A stretch of DNA of 46,161 nt from Propionivibrio sp. (GTDB taxonomy: Bacteria; Pseudomonadota; Gammaproteobacteria; Burkholderiales; Rhodocyclaceae), in contig NZ_JAEUOI010000014.1 in assembly GCF_016790145.1 (NCBI RefSeq), forward strand, positions 1-46,161. The letters are read 5' to 3'. The notes beneath the pieces were generated by a model that ran no database searches, was not told where the DNA came from, and saw only the letters and a list, made by a program, of their open reading frames with translations. Each line of letters begins with the position of its first letter. Positions within the stretch are counted from its first letter, which is position 1. This document shows positions 9,579 to 17,814 of this stretch, one piece after another. The translations under genes were made by a program, and so were the position numbers.

Positions 9579-10738
9579 TGTTGCCCGCGCTTGACGCTCC
9601 CCGCCGGATGCCTGCAGAGGTCGATTTGACCCTGCTGTGGAGCGGCTTGATACTGCTGCTGATCGGCATGGTGATGGTTTATTCAGCGTCGATAGCCATT
9701 GCTGAAGTGGGGCGGTATACCGGCAATCATCCGAGCTATTTCCTCGTCCGCCACGGCGTATTTCTGGTCATCGGGCTGATTGCTGCAGCTTTTGTCTTCC
9801 AGGTGCCGTTAGCGACCTGGCAACATCTGGCGCCCTGGCTTTTTGTCGCCGGCTTCATACTGCTGGCGCTGGTGCTGATTCCGGGTATCGGTCGCGATGT
9901 CAATGGCGCGCGCCGCTGGCTGTCACTCGGCATCGTCAATCTGCAACCTTCCGAGTTGATGAAGCTGTTCGCCGTGTTGTACGCCGCCGACTACACAGTG
10001 CGCAAGATGCCGCACATGCATGACTTGAAGAAGGCTTTTCTGCCGATGGCCGGGGCCATGGTGGCGGTTGGCGTACTGCTGCTCAAAGAGCCGGATTTCG
10101 GTGCTTTCGTCGTCATCATTTCGATCGCCATAGGCATTCTCTTCCTGGGCGGCATGCGTGCCCGTCTGTTTGCCATCCTGATTGTCGTGCTGGTTGCCGC
10201 CTTTGCCGTGCTCATCATCGTTTCTCCCTACCGGCGTGACCGCATTTTCGGATTTATGGATCCATGGTCGGATGCCTTTGGTCGCGGCTATCAACTATCG
10301 CATGCGCTGATCGCTTTCGGACGCGGCGAGTTGCTCGGTGTCGGGCTGGGCGCCAGCGTCGAGAAACTGTTTTACCTGCCGGAAGCGCATACCGATTTTC
10401 TGCTGGCGGTGATTGCTGAAGAACTCGGCTTTACGGGCATCGTCGTGGTCATCGTCCTGTTTGGCCTGCTCATTCAGCGCGCCTTTGCCATCGGCCGTCA
10501 GGCCGTGGCGCTCGATCGCCTGTATTCGGCACTGGTGGCCCAAGGCATCGGTATCTGGATCGGCATTCAGAGTTTCATCAACATGGGCGTGAATATGGGT
10601 CTGCTGCCGACCAAGGGCCTGACCCTGCCGCTCATGAGTTTTGGCGGTTCCGGAATCCTCGCCAACTGCGTAGCCCTGGCCATCCTGCTCAGGGTCGATT
10701 GGGAAAATCGTCAATTGATGCGCGGGGCGAAGTTATGA
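9578..10738 (+). CDS. ftsW: Septal peptidoglycan glycosyltransferase FtsW
   Basis: 386 residues; SEDS-family polytopic membrane glycan polymerase that works with FtsI. Ten or so hydrophobic helices. The catalytic-loop region '[18 protein letters not shown]' and the C-terminal '[21 protein letters not shown]' are diagnostic. The C-terminus ends 'LMRGAKL', and its stop overlaps an ATG (10735). That ATG opens a 39-codon micro-ORF, not murG, because about 116 bases have been inserted here. Confidence 0.96.
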   Translation: MLPALDAPRRMPAEVDLTLLWSGLILLLIGMVMVYSASIAIAEVGRYTGNHPSYFLVRHGVFLVIGLIAAAFVFQVPLATWQHLAPWLFVAGFILLALVLIPGIGRDVNGARRWLSLGIVNLQPSELMKLFAVLYAADYTVRKMPHMHDLKKAFLPMAGAMVAVGVLLLKEPDFGAFVVIISIAIGILFLGGMRARLFAILIVVLVAAFAVLIIVSPYRRDRIFGFMDPWSDAFGRGYQLSHALIAFGRGELLGVGLGASVEKLFYLPEAHTDFLLAVIAEELGFTGIVVVIVLFGLLIQRAFAIGRQAVALDRLYSALVAQGIGIWIGIQSFINMGVNMGLLPTKGLTLPLMSFGGSGILANCVALAILLRVDWENRQLMRGAKL

Positions 10739-10857
10739 GCACTCCTGTCTTTCATCAATTGACGATTTCGGCGAAGGCTAACTTGCGCAGCAAGTTAAGC
10801 GCGCAGCGCGGCCGTAGCCAAAACTACGAATTGATGCGCGGGGCTAAATTATGAGCA
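10705..10857. repeat. Duplicated ftsW/murG junction with inverted repeats
   Basis: The segment 10713-10741 (end of ftsW and its ATGA) recurs at 10829-10857 (start of murG) with 27 of 29 bases identical. Between the copies lie two strong inverted repeats. One is a perfect 16-bp pair (10705-10720 with 10753-10768) around a 32-base loop that contains the first ATGA. The other is a perfect 8-bp pair TAACTTGC/GCAAGTTA with a 3-base loop (10779-10797). A smaller CGTAG/CTACG hairpin follows (10813-10828). This is an insertion flanked by a junction duplication; its origin is unknown. Confidence 0.85.
10735..10854 (+). other. Junction micro-ORF, 39 codons, between ftsW and murG
   Basis: An uninterrupted frame starts at the ATG overlapping the ftsW stop and ends with a TGA overlapping the murG ATG, both as ATGA. 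The encoded peptide begins '[17 protein letters not shown]' and ends 'ELMRGAKL', repeating the FtsW C-terminus because the junction is duplicated. Ribosomes finishing ftsW could restart here and pass on to murG, so coupling would survive the insertion. No known peptide family is recognised and the peptide itself may have no function. Confidence 0.4.
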
Positions 10858-11921
10858 AGACGCTGCTCGTGATGGCCGGCGGTACCGGCGGCCACGTGTT
10901 CCCAGGTCTGGCCGTTGCCGATCTGCTGAAGAGCCGGGGCTGGAAGGTTGTATGGATGGGCAATCCGGAGGGCATGGAGGCCAAACTGGTTCCCTCGCGT
11001 GGCTATGAAATGTCCTGGATGCGCTTCGGCGCGCTTCGTGGCAAGGGACTGTTGCGCAAGTTGCTGCTTCCTCTGGCTTTGCTCTCGGGTTTCTGGCAGG
11101 CGTTGCGCGAGATTCGCCGCGTCAAGCCGGATGTCGTGCTGGGTATGGGCGGCTATGTCAGTTTCCCTGGCGGAATGATGGCCGTGTTGCTCGGCTGCCC
11201 GCTGGTTGTGCACGAACAGAATTCGATTGCCGGCCTCGCCAACCGGGTGCTGTCAAAGCTCGCATCGCGCATCGTTTGCGGTTTCCCGGAGGCCTTGCCC
11301 AAAGGCGAGTGGGTTGGCAATCCGGTGCGTCCTGAAATCGCCGGGATAGCGGAACCCGCCGAACGTTTCGCCGAGCGCGCGGCTGACGAGAACCTGCCGC
11401 TCCATCTGCTGGTGCTCGGCGGCAGTCTGGGTGCCGCCGCAATCAATGAAATGGTGCCGCAAGGGCTGGGGCTGTTGCCTGCCGAAGAGCGCCCACAGGT
11501 GGTGCATCAGGCCGGTTCCAAACATCTCGAACAGTTGCTGAACAACTACCAGTCTGCCGGTGTGCAGGCGCACTGTGTGGCTTTCATCGACGATATGGCC
11601 GGCGCCTACGAATGGGCCGACCTGGTGATCTGCCGGGCGGGTGCGTTGACGGTTGCCGAACTGGCTGCGGCCGGCGTAGCGAGCATTCTGGTGCCTTTCC
11701 CATACGCCGTTGATGACCATCAGACGGCCAATGCCAAATTTCTTTCCTCCGCCGGTGGTGCGATTTTATTGCCGCAGAACGAAATGACACCTGAATCGAT
11801 CAGTCTGCTCCGCAACTACACGCGCGGCCAGTTGCAGCAGATGGCTGAGCGCGCGCGCGCGATGGCCAGGCCGCACGCAACAGCCGAAGTCGCAAGAGTG
11901 TGCGAGGAGGTGGTGAAATGA
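10851..11921 (+). CDS. murG: Lipid II-forming GlcNAc transferase MurG
   Basis: 356 residues; GT28-type glycosyltransferase at the inner face of the membrane that adds GlcNAc to lipid I. The N-terminal glycine loop '[15 protein letters not shown]' (residues 9-23), '[14 protein letters not shown]', '[13 protein letters not shown]' and the UDP-GlcNAc-binding '[15 protein letters not shown]' with '[11 protein letters not shown]' are intact. The ATG overlaps the stop of the junction micro-ORF. The stop overlaps the murC ATG (ATGA at 11918). Confidence 0.96.
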   Translation: MSKTLLVMAGGTGGHVFPGLAVADLLKSRGWKVVWMGNPEGMEAKLVPSRGYEMSWMRFGALRGKGLLRKLLLPLALLSGFWQALREIRRVKPDVVLGMGGYVSFPGGMMAVLLGCPLVVHEQNSIAGLANRVLSKLASRIVCGFPEALPKGEWVGNPVRPEIAGIAEPAERFAERAADENLPLHLLVLGGSLGAAAINEMVPQGLGLLPAEERPQVVHQAGSKHLEQLLNNYQSAGVQAHCVAFIDDMAGAYEWADLVICRAGALTVAELAAAGVASILVPFPYAVDDHQTANAKFLSSAGGAILLPQNEMTPESISLLRNYTRGQLQQMAERARAMARPHATAEVARVCEEVVK

Positions 11922-13306
11922 AACATAAAGTCAAAAACATCCATTTTGTCGGCATCGGTGGTTCGGGAATGAGTGGAATTGCCGAAGTGATGTTTAATCT
12001 GGGTTTCGGCGTCAGCGGCTCCGATCTGGCCGACAATGCAACGACCAGGCGTCTGGCCGGGCTGGGCATTCGAATCACGGCGGGGCATGCGAGTGAGAAC
12101 ATTGTCGGCGCTGACGCCGTGGTTGTGTCGACGGCGGTCAAGGATGACAACCCGGAAGTCGTTGCCGCCCGCCTGCGCAAGGTGCCACTGGTGCCGCGTG
12201 CCCAGATGCTCGCCGAGCTGATGCGTCTCAAGCAGGGAATTGCGATTGCCGGGACGCACGGGAAAACGACGACGACCAGTCTGGTGGCCTCTATTCTGGC
12301 CGAAGGCGGCATGGATCCGACCTTCGTTATCGGCGGCCGGCTAAACGCGGCCGGAGCGAATGCACGCCTTGGCTCCGGCGATTTCCTGGTGGCCGAGGCC
12401 GATGAGTCCGACGCCTCTTTTCTGTTCCTGTCGCCGGTCATTTCGATTGTGACCAACATTGATGCCGACCACATGGAAACCTACGGCCATGATTTCGGCA
12501 GGCTCAAGCAGGCCTTTGTCGACTTCCTGCAGCGTCTGCCGTTTTACGGGGTGGCCGTGCTCTGTGCCGATGACGCCAATGTCTGCGAAATCATTCCGCA
12601 GATTGCCAAGCAGATTGTCACCTATGGTCTGGACGCTGCCGCCAACGTGCGTGCCGAAAACGTTGTAGCGGCTGCCGGCCAGATGCGGTTCGATTGTGTA
12701 CGCATCAACGGCAGCGTCACGCGCTTCCCGGTAACGCTCAACCTGCCAGGGGTGCATAACGTGCTCAACGCGCTGGCGGCAATTACTGTGGCCAGCGAAC
12801 TGGGTGTCTCCGATACGGCCATCGTCAAGGCGCTGGCCGAGTTCAAGGGCGTTGGCCGGCGCTTCCAGCGTTACGGCGAAGTGCCGCTAGCCAGTGGCGG
12901 CCAGTTCACGCTGGTCGATGACTACGGCCATCATCCGGCGGAAATGAAGGCAACCATCGCCGCTGCACGAGGAGCCTTCCCCGAGCGTCGTTTGCTGCTG
13001 GCCTTTCAGCCTCACCGCTATACCCGGACACGCGACTGCTTTGAGGATTTTATCAGCGTGCTGAACGGTGTCGATGCACTGGTACTGGGCGAAGTGTATG
13101 CCGCCGGCGAACCGCCGATCGTTGCCGCCGATGGCCGTGCGCTGGCGCGTGCACTACGTGTGGCAGGGAGGATCGAACCGTTGTTTGTCGAGAACATCGC
13201 CGACCTGCCGCAAGCCATTCTCGATGTCGCCCGCGACGGCGATGTAGTTATCACCATGGGTGCCGGCTCGATCGGCGGCGTACCTGGAAAGCTGGTAAAT
13301 GCATAA
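11918..13306 (+). CDS. murC: UDP-N-acetylmuramate:L-alanine ligase
   Basis: 462 residues; first Mur ligase, adds L-Ala to UDP-MurNAc. '[17 protein letters not shown]' is the N-terminal nucleotide-binding loop; ATP loop A111-G-T-H-G-K-T117; '[14 protein letters not shown]' is the C-terminal block. The frame is open to 11900, but the ATG at 11918 has GAGGAGG at ideal distance and overlaps the murG stop (ATGA). The next gene does not overlap: a palindromic insertion (13303-13370) separates it from ddlB. Confidence 0.96.
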   Translation: MKHKVKNIHFVGIGGSGMSGIAEVMFNLGFGVSGSDLADNATTRRLAGLGIRITAGHASENIVGADAVVVSTAVKDDNPEVVAARLRKVPLVPRAQMLAELMRLKQGIAIAGTHGKTTTTSLVASILAEGGMDPTFVIGGRLNAAGANARLGSGDFLVAEADESDASFLFLSPVISIVTNIDADHMETYGHDFGRLKQAFVDFLQRLPFYGVAVLCADDANVCEIIPQIAKQIVTYGLDAAANVRAENVVAAAGQMRFDCVRINGSVTRFPVTLNLPGVHNVLNALAAITVASELGVSDTAIVKALAEFKGVGRRFQRYGEVPLASGGQFTLVDDYGHHPAEMKATIAAARGAFPERRLLLAFQPHRYTRTRDCFEDFISVLNGVDALVLGEVYAAGEPPIVAADGRALARALRVAGRIEPLFVENIADLPQAILDVARDGDVVITMGAGSIGGVPGKLVNA

Positions 13307-13385
13307 GCACCAGGACACCAGGTTCTTCTTGGTGATTCTTTGTGTCCTTGGTGCCTTGGTGGTGAGGGGTTTTGCGTATGACTGA
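13299..13385 (+). other. Junction micro-ORF, 28 codons, between murC and ddlB
   Basis: An ATG inside the last murC codons opens a frame through the whole palindromic spacer and stops at 13383-13385, overlapping the ddlB start at 13378. The predicted peptide is strongly hydrophobic ('[17 protein letters not shown]'), which looks like a membrane helix. There is no good ribosome-binding site other than GGAAAG near 13287. Whether it is translated cannot be told; it could be a by-product of the repeat sequence. Confidence 0.25.
13303..13370. repeat. CACCAAGG-type imperfect palindrome between murC and ddlB
   Basis: The left arm (CACCAGGACACCAGG, 13308-13322) pairs imperfectly with the right arm (CCTTGGTGCCTTGGTGGTG, 13347-13365) around a loop containing TTCTTCTTGGTGATTCTTTG. 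The right arm ends in GAGGGG (13364-13369), eight bases before the ddlB ATG, so the element also supplies the ddlB ribosome-binding site. In RNA it would form a long hairpin that could partly hide that site. Confidence 0.65.
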
Positions 13386-14304
13386 TTTCGGGAAAGTTGC
13401 AGTACTTCTCGGCGGCAAGTCGGCCGAGCGCGAGGTGTCGCTGAACAGCGGTGCGCGTGTGCTGGCCGCCTTGCAGCGTCAGGGCGTTGATGCCCAGGCT
13501 TTTGATCCGGCCGAGCGCAAGCTCGATGAACTGGCCGTATTTGATCGCGCCTTCATCGCACTGCATGGCCGTTACGGCGAGGACGGGACGATCCAGGGCG
13601 CGCTCGAGCTGATGCACATTCCTTATACGGGAAGCGGCGTGCTGGCCTCCGCCGTGGGCATGGACAAGTGGCGTACCAAGTTGCTGTGGCGTTCGGTCGG
13701 TCTGGCCATTCCTGAATTCGTCATGCTTGACGCGCACAGCGATTTCGACGCGGTGGAGAAACAGCTTGGGCTGCCGCTCTTTGTCAAGCCGGCCTGCGAA
13801 GGTTCATCGATCGGCGTTTCGATGGTGCGGCATGCCGGTGAATTGCGCGCCGCCTGGCTGGCGGCCGCCAGGCATGACTCGCTGGTGATTGCCGAGCAGG
13901 GCGTCCTTGGCGGTGAATACACGGTGGCCATGATCGGCGAAGGCGACACCATGCAGGCACTGCCGATCATCAAGATTGAACCGGCTACCGAATTTTATGA
14001 CTACGAAGCGAAGTATCTGCGCGATGACACCAGCTACCGCTGCCCCTGCGGGCTGTCCGAATCACGCGAGCTTGAGCTGCGGGCTCAGGCGCTGGACGCG
14101 TTCCGCGTGCTCGGTTGCCGTGGCTGGGGGCGGGTCGATTTTCTGATGGATGAGCAGGGCAAGGCGTACTTCCTGGAAGTGAATACCTCGCCGGGAATGA
14201 CCGATCACTCGCTGGTGCCGATGGCCGCACGGGTCGCGGGAATTTCCTACGAACAATTGGTGGTGCGTGTGCTGGCGCTGGCCACGCTGGGAGGAAAAGC
14301 ATGA
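13378..14304 (+). CDS. ddlB: D-alanine:D-alanine ligase
   Basis: 308 residues (E. coli DdlB 306); ATP-grasp enzyme making D-Ala-D-Ala, the substrate of MurF. '[19 protein letters not shown]' at the N-terminus, '[16 protein letters not shown]' in the ATP-grasp fold, and '[18 protein letters not shown]' with the Mg-binding Glu/Asn are all present. ATG 13378 is chosen over the TTG two codons upstream because GAGGGG lies eight bases before it. The stop overlaps an ATG (14301) preceded by GGGAGGAAAAGC, which begins a micro-ORF rather than ftsQ. Confidence 0.95.
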   Translation: MTDFGKVAVLLGGKSAEREVSLNSGARVLAALQRQGVDAQAFDPAERKLDELAVFDRAFIALHGRYGEDGTIQGALELMHIPYTGSGVLASAVGMDKWRTKLLWRSVGLAIPEFVMLDAHSDFDAVEKQLGLPLFVKPACEGSSIGVSMVRHAGELRAAWLAAARHDSLVIAEQGVLGGEYTVAMIGEGDTMQALPIIKIEPATEFYDYEAKYLRDDTSYRCPCGLSESRELELRAQALDAFRVLGCRGWGRVDFLMDEQGKAYFLEVNTSPGMTDHSLVPMAARVAGISYEQLVVRVLALATLGGKA

Positions 14305-14399
14305 CAACAGTGAAAAGTGAAGACTCAGGAGTGAGGTGTCCTTTTCTGCGCTTTTTTTCCTCACCCCTCACTCCTCACTCCCCACTGTCTTTGGGATGA
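14301..14399 (+). other. Junction micro-ORF, 32 codons, between ddlB and ftsQ
   Basis: The ATG overlaps the ddlB stop as ATGA and has a near-ideal ribosome-binding site (GGGAGG, seven bases upstream). The frame runs through the palindromic insertion and stops at 14397-14399, three bases before the ftsQ ATG. The peptide begins '[13 protein letters not shown]' and ends 'SPLTPHSPLSLG'. The strong site suggests that this ATG was, or replaced, the original ftsQ start. Translation is likely; a function for the peptide is not implied. Confidence 0.4.
14307..14388. repeat. Palindromic insertion between ddlB and ftsQ
   Basis: The left arm (ACAGTGAAAAGTGAAGACTC then AGGAGTGAGGTG, 14307-14338) pairs with the right arm (CACCCCTCACTCCTCACTCC then CCACTGT, 14363-14389) around a pyrimidine-rich loop. 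ATGA occurs at both flanks (14301 and 14396), which could be a 4-bp target duplication. Its sequence type differs from the GCAGAG and CACCAAGG palindromes. Confidence 0.65.
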
Positions 14400-14402
14400 T
14401 GA

Positions 14403-15158
14403 ATGTGGAACAAACCGCAGTTGATGAACGCTGTTACCGATCTGCTCCTGGTGGCAGCGACGGCTGCATTGCTGGTGGCGGCGGTAGTCTGGAGTGCTCG
14501 CCTGCCCCTTTTCCCGCTGCGCGAAGTACTCGTTACGCACGAGTTGCGGGAAGTCCGTCGCAGCGAACTGGAAAACTCGCTCAGCGGCTTGCTGCGCGGA
14601 AATTTCTTCAGCATCAAAGTGGAGGATTTGCGCCAGTCTCTGGAACAGTTGCCGTGGGTGCGTCGTGCCGAAGTACGGCGGCAGTGGCCGTCGCGTATCG
14701 AAGTGAGTATCGAGGAGCATCTGCCGGTGGCTTTCTGGGGGCAGGCTACGGGGCAAATGGTGAACTCCTATGGCGAAGTGTTCACCGCATCCTTGAGCGC
14801 CCCGCCGTCGGCACCGATGCCCTTGCTGATCGGTCCGACAGGACTGGCACCGGAAATACTGAGCCATTACCAGCAGGCCGAGGACATCCTCAAGCCCGTC
14901 GGACGGATACCGCGCGCATTGAGCGTTTCACCGCGTCTTGCCGTGCAGTTGCGACTGGACGACGGAATGATCGTCGAATTGGGGCGACAACAACCGAAGG
15001 CACCGGTGAGCGAGCGCCTGCTGCGCTTTGTCGAGTATTACCCGAGCGTATTGAGCGCCGCAAGGCAGCGGCCGAGTGTCGTGGATATGCGCTATCCAAA
15101 TGGTTTTGCGCTGCGGATCGCTGCCGCGCCAGCAACTGAAAGTAAAGGGAAGCCATGA
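14403..15158 (+). CDS. ftsQ: Cell division protein FtsQ
   Basis: 251 residues; bitopic inner-membrane divisome protein that recruits FtsL/FtsB. N-terminal membrane helix at about residues 10-30 ('LLLVAATAALLVAAVVW'), then the POTRA domain ('FPLREVLVTHELREVRRSEL' to 'WVRRAEVRRQWPSRIEVSI') and the beta domain. The start follows the micro-ORF stop by three bases and its own ribosome-binding site is poor (GGGATGAT), so it probably depends on coupling. The stop overlaps the ftsA ATG by ATGA. Confidence 0.93.
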   Translation: MWNKPQLMNAVTDLLLVAATAALLVAAVVWSARLPLFPLREVLVTHELREVRRSELENSLSGLLRGNFFSIKVEDLRQSLEQLPWVRRAEVRRQWPSRIEVSIEEHLPVAFWGQATGQMVNSYGEVFTASLSAPPSAPMPLLIGPTGLAPEILSHYQQAEDILKPVGRIPRALSVSPRLAVQLRLDDGMIVELGRQQPKAPVSERLLRFVEYYPSVLSAARQRPSVVDMRYPNGFALRIAAAPATESKGKP

Positions 15159-16384
15159 GCAGGGAAAGCAAGGAAATCATCGTCGGGCTCGATATCGGTA
15201 CGTCGAAGATCGTTGCGCTGGTCGCAGAAATCACGCCGGAAGGACGGCTCAACATCATCGGCATGGGATCGCAGGACTCCAAAGGCCTGAAAAAGGGCGT
15301 GGTGGTCAACATCGAGGATACCGTCGCGACCATTTCGCGGGTGCTGCAGGAAGTCGAGCTGATGGCCGACTGCAAGGTCAAAGAGGTTTATACCGGGATT
15401 GCCGGCAGCCACATCAAGAGCTTCAATTCGAACGGCATGGTGGCGATCAAGGACAAGGAAGTGACGCCGATGGACGTCGAGCGCGTGATTGAAACGGCGC
15501 GCGCCATGCCGATCCCGGCCGATCAGGAAATCCTGCACATCCTGACGCAGGAATTCATCATCGATGATCAGGACGGAATCCGTGAGCCGATCGGCATGAG
15601 CGGGTTCCGCCTGGAAGTGAAAGTGCACATTGTGACCGGTGCCGTTTCGGCGGCGCAGAACATCGTCAAGTGCGTGCGCCGCTGCGGGCTGGAAGTCAAT
15701 GATCTGGTGCTGCAGCCGCTGGCATCGAGCTACGCCGTGCTATCCGAGGACGAGAAGGATCTGGGTATCTGCCTCATCGACATCGGCGGCGGTACGACCG
15801 ATCTGGCGATCTGGACGCAAGGTGCCATTCGCCACACTTCGGTCATTCCGATTGCCGGTGACCAGATAACCAACGACATCGCAATGGCGCTGCGCACGCC
15901 GACGCGCGAAGCCGAAGACATCAAATGCAAATACGGCTGTGCGCTTTCCGATCTGGCGAATGCGGAGGACGTGCTCGATGTGGCCGGTGTCGATGACCGG
16001 CCGTCACGCAAGCTGTCACGCCGGGCGCTGGCCGACGTCATACAGCCGCGTGTCGAGGAGCTGTTCGAGCTGATCCAGGCCGAACTGCGTCGTTCCGGCT
16101 TCGAAGAGGTGTTGTCCTCCGGCATCGTGCTTACCGGGGGTTCATCAGTGATGCCGGGAATGATCGAGCTGGGCGAAGAGGTTTTCCACATGCCGGTACG
16201 CCTCGGCATGCCGAAGTATCACGGCGCGCTCGCCGATGTCGTGCAAACCCCGCGTTTCGCTACCGCCTGCGGCTTGCTGCTTGAAGCGCAGACACAAAGG
16301 AAACGCGGCCTGAAGGTGCGTGAAACACGGGATGTCAAGCAGGTTTTCGGGCGCATGAAGTCCTGGCTCGAAAAGAATTTTTGA
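15155..16384 (+). CDS. ftsA: Cell division protein FtsA
   Basis: 409 residues; actin-like ATPase that tethers FtsZ to the membrane. 'IVGLDIGTSKIVALVAEI' is the phosphate-1 motif, 'CLIDIGGGTTDLAIW' phosphate-2, and 'IVLTGGSSVMPGMIELGEEV' the adenosine motif. The C-terminal 'VFGRMKSWLEKNF' is the amphipathic membrane-targeting helix. It overlaps ftsQ at the start and is separated from ftsZ by 36 bases with a strong ribosome-binding site. Confidence 0.97.
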   Translation: MSRESKEIIVGLDIGTSKIVALVAEITPEGRLNIIGMGSQDSKGLKKGVVVNIEDTVATISRVLQEVELMADCKVKEVYTGIAGSHIKSFNSNGMVAIKDKEVTPMDVERVIETARAMPIPADQEILHILTQEFIIDDQDGIREPIGMSGFRLEVKVHIVTGAVSAAQNIVKCVRRCGLEVNDLVLQPLASSYAVLSEDEKDLGICLIDIGGGTTDLAIWTQGAIRHTSVIPIAGDQITNDIAMALRTPTREAEDIKCKYGCALSDLANAEDVLDVAGVDDRPSRKLSRRALADVIQPRVEELFELIQAELRRSGFEEVLSSGIVLTGGSSVMPGMIELGEEVFHMPVRLGMPKYHGALADVVQTPRFATACGLLLEAQTQRKRGLKVRETRDVKQVFGRMKSWLEKNF

Positions 16385-16420
16385 TCACTTATTTAACGTT
16401 TTTTAGCGGAGGAGAGAGCC

Positions 16421-17599
16421 ATGTTTGAAATCATAGAGAAGGAAGAAGGAAGTAGCGATTGGGGTACCGTGATCAAGGTCATCGGCATTGGAGGCGCCGG
16501 TGGCAATGCGGTCGATCACATGATTCGTGAGGGGGTAATGGGGGTCGAGTTTCTGGCCGCCAATACCGATGCCCAGGCCCTCAAGCGCAGCGTCGCCCAC
16601 AGAAAGATCCGTCTGGGCAAGTCGGGTCTGGGTGCGGGCGCCAAGCCGGAGACGGGACGCCAGGCGGCAGTCGATGAGCGCGAGCAGATCGCCGAGTCGC
16701 TTAAGGGAGCACATATGGTGTTCATCACCGCCGGCATGGGCGGTGGTACCGGTACCGGTGCCGGGCCGGTCGTTGCCGAAGTGGCACGCGAACTCGGCAT
16801 CCTGACGGTAGCGGTAGTCACCAAGCCGTTCGGCTTTGAAGGGAAACGCCTGAAAGTGGCCGAAGAAGGTATCGCCGAGTTGCAGAAGCACGTAGATTCG
16901 CTGATTGTCATTCTCAACGACAAATTGATGGATGTACTCGGCGACGATGTGTCGATGGACGAGGCCTTCAAGGCGGCGGATAACGTACTGCGCAACGCCG
17001 TCGGCGGTATCGCAGAAATCATCAACTTCCCGGGTCTGGTCAACGTCGACTTCGAAGACGTGCGTACCGTCATGGGCGAGATGGGCATGGCGATGATGGG
17101 GTCGGCCAACGCAGCCGGCGTCGATCGGGCACGTATTGCGGCCGAACAGGCGGTGGCCTCGCCATTGCTCGAAGGCATCAATCTCTCCGGGGCCAAGGGC
17201 GTTCTGGTAAACATCACGTCGACGCGCGGCCTGAAGATGAAGGAAGTGAACGAAGTGATGAATACCGTTCGAGCCTTCGCTGCCGATGACGCGCACATCA
17301 TCTTCGGTGCGGTCTACGACGAAGGCATGGGCGAGGATATCCGTGTCACCGTCGTCGCCACCGGTCTCGGGCAGGCACAGGCGAGGCGTAATTCGTTCGA
17401 GGTGATCAATACGCCGGTCATGCAGCAGGCCAACGGCACCCATGGCGGTTTCGCGCAACACGCGAACATTGACTATGGTCATCTTGACGCAATACCGGCC
17501 GTGGTGCGCAAGGGACGTAGCGCGACGGTCGAAGCGCTGGCCAATAGCGGGGTTGATCGCTATGACATTCCGGCATTCTTGAGGAAACAGGCGGATTGA
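16421..17599 (+). CDS. ftsZ: Cell division protein FtsZ
   Basis: 392 residues; tubulin-like GTPase forming the Z ring. The tubulin signature G107-G-G-T-G-T-G113 lies in 'GMGGGTGTGAGPVVAEVARE'; 'VIGIGGAGGNAVDHMI' is the N-terminal nucleotide loop; the synergy loop reads 'NINDKLMDVLGDDVSMDEAF'-like sequence. The C-terminal tail ends 'RYDIPAFLRKQAD', the conserved peptide that binds FtsA and ZipA. GCGGAGGAGAGAGCC before the ATG is a strong ribosome-binding site, fitting the high FtsZ level needed. Confidence 0.98.
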   Translation: MFEIIEKEEGSSDWGTVIKVIGIGGAGGNAVDHMIREGVMGVEFLAANTDAQALKRSVAHRKIRLGKSGLGAGAKPETGRQAAVDEREQIAESLKGAHMVFITAGMGGGTGTGAGPVVAEVARELGILTVAVVTKPFGFEGKRLKVAEEGIAELQKHVDSLIVILNDKLMDVLGDDVSMDEAFKAADNVLRNAVGGIAEIINFPGLVNVDFEDVRTVMGEMGMAMMGSANAAGVDRARIAAEQAVASPLLEGINLSGAKGVLVNITSTRGLKMKEVNEVMNTVRAFAADDAHIIFGAVYDEGMGEDIRVTVVATGLGQAQARRNSFEVINTPVMQQANGTHGGFAQHANIDYGHLDAIPAVVRKGRSATVEALANSGVDRYDIPAFLRKQAD

Positions 17600-17611
17600 G
17601 ATTGACGCCCA

Positions 17612-17726
17612 AACCACTTTCGACGCTGAGGACGCCGAGATACAGAGTAAGCAGAGAAAATCAGCCATTGATTATTTTTTTCTTTGAGAACTCTGCCCCT
17701 CTGCGATCTCTGCGTTGAAAGAGGTT
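17612..17726. repeat. GCAGAG-family imperfect palindrome, copy 1 (ftsZ-lpxC)
   Basis: About 115 bases. The left arm starts AACCACTTTCGACGCTGAG and runs through CAGAG/GCAGAG units. The right arm is its imperfect reverse complement (CTCTGCCCCTCTGCGATCTC then TGCGTTGAAAGAGGTT). The T-rich centre is GATTATTTTTTTC. In RNA it would be a long interrupted hairpin just after ftsZ and could terminate or stabilise the dcw transcript. Confidence 0.75.
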
Positions 17727-17778
17727 AGCTATTCCGTATTTCCTTGAACTCTCTTCTGTATGGGGGGTAGGTGTCTTG

Positions 17779-17787
17779 TGTTAAAAT
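17779..17787 (+). promoter_or_regulatory. Extended -10 element upstream of lpxC
   Basis: TG-T-TAAAAT lies 28 bases before the lpxC ATG. No good -35 is seen at 17 bases, which is usual for extended -10 promoters. It would let lpxC be expressed apart from the division operon. Confidence 0.45.
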
Positions 17788-17814
17788 GCATCGTTTACTC
17801 AATTTATCAATCAC

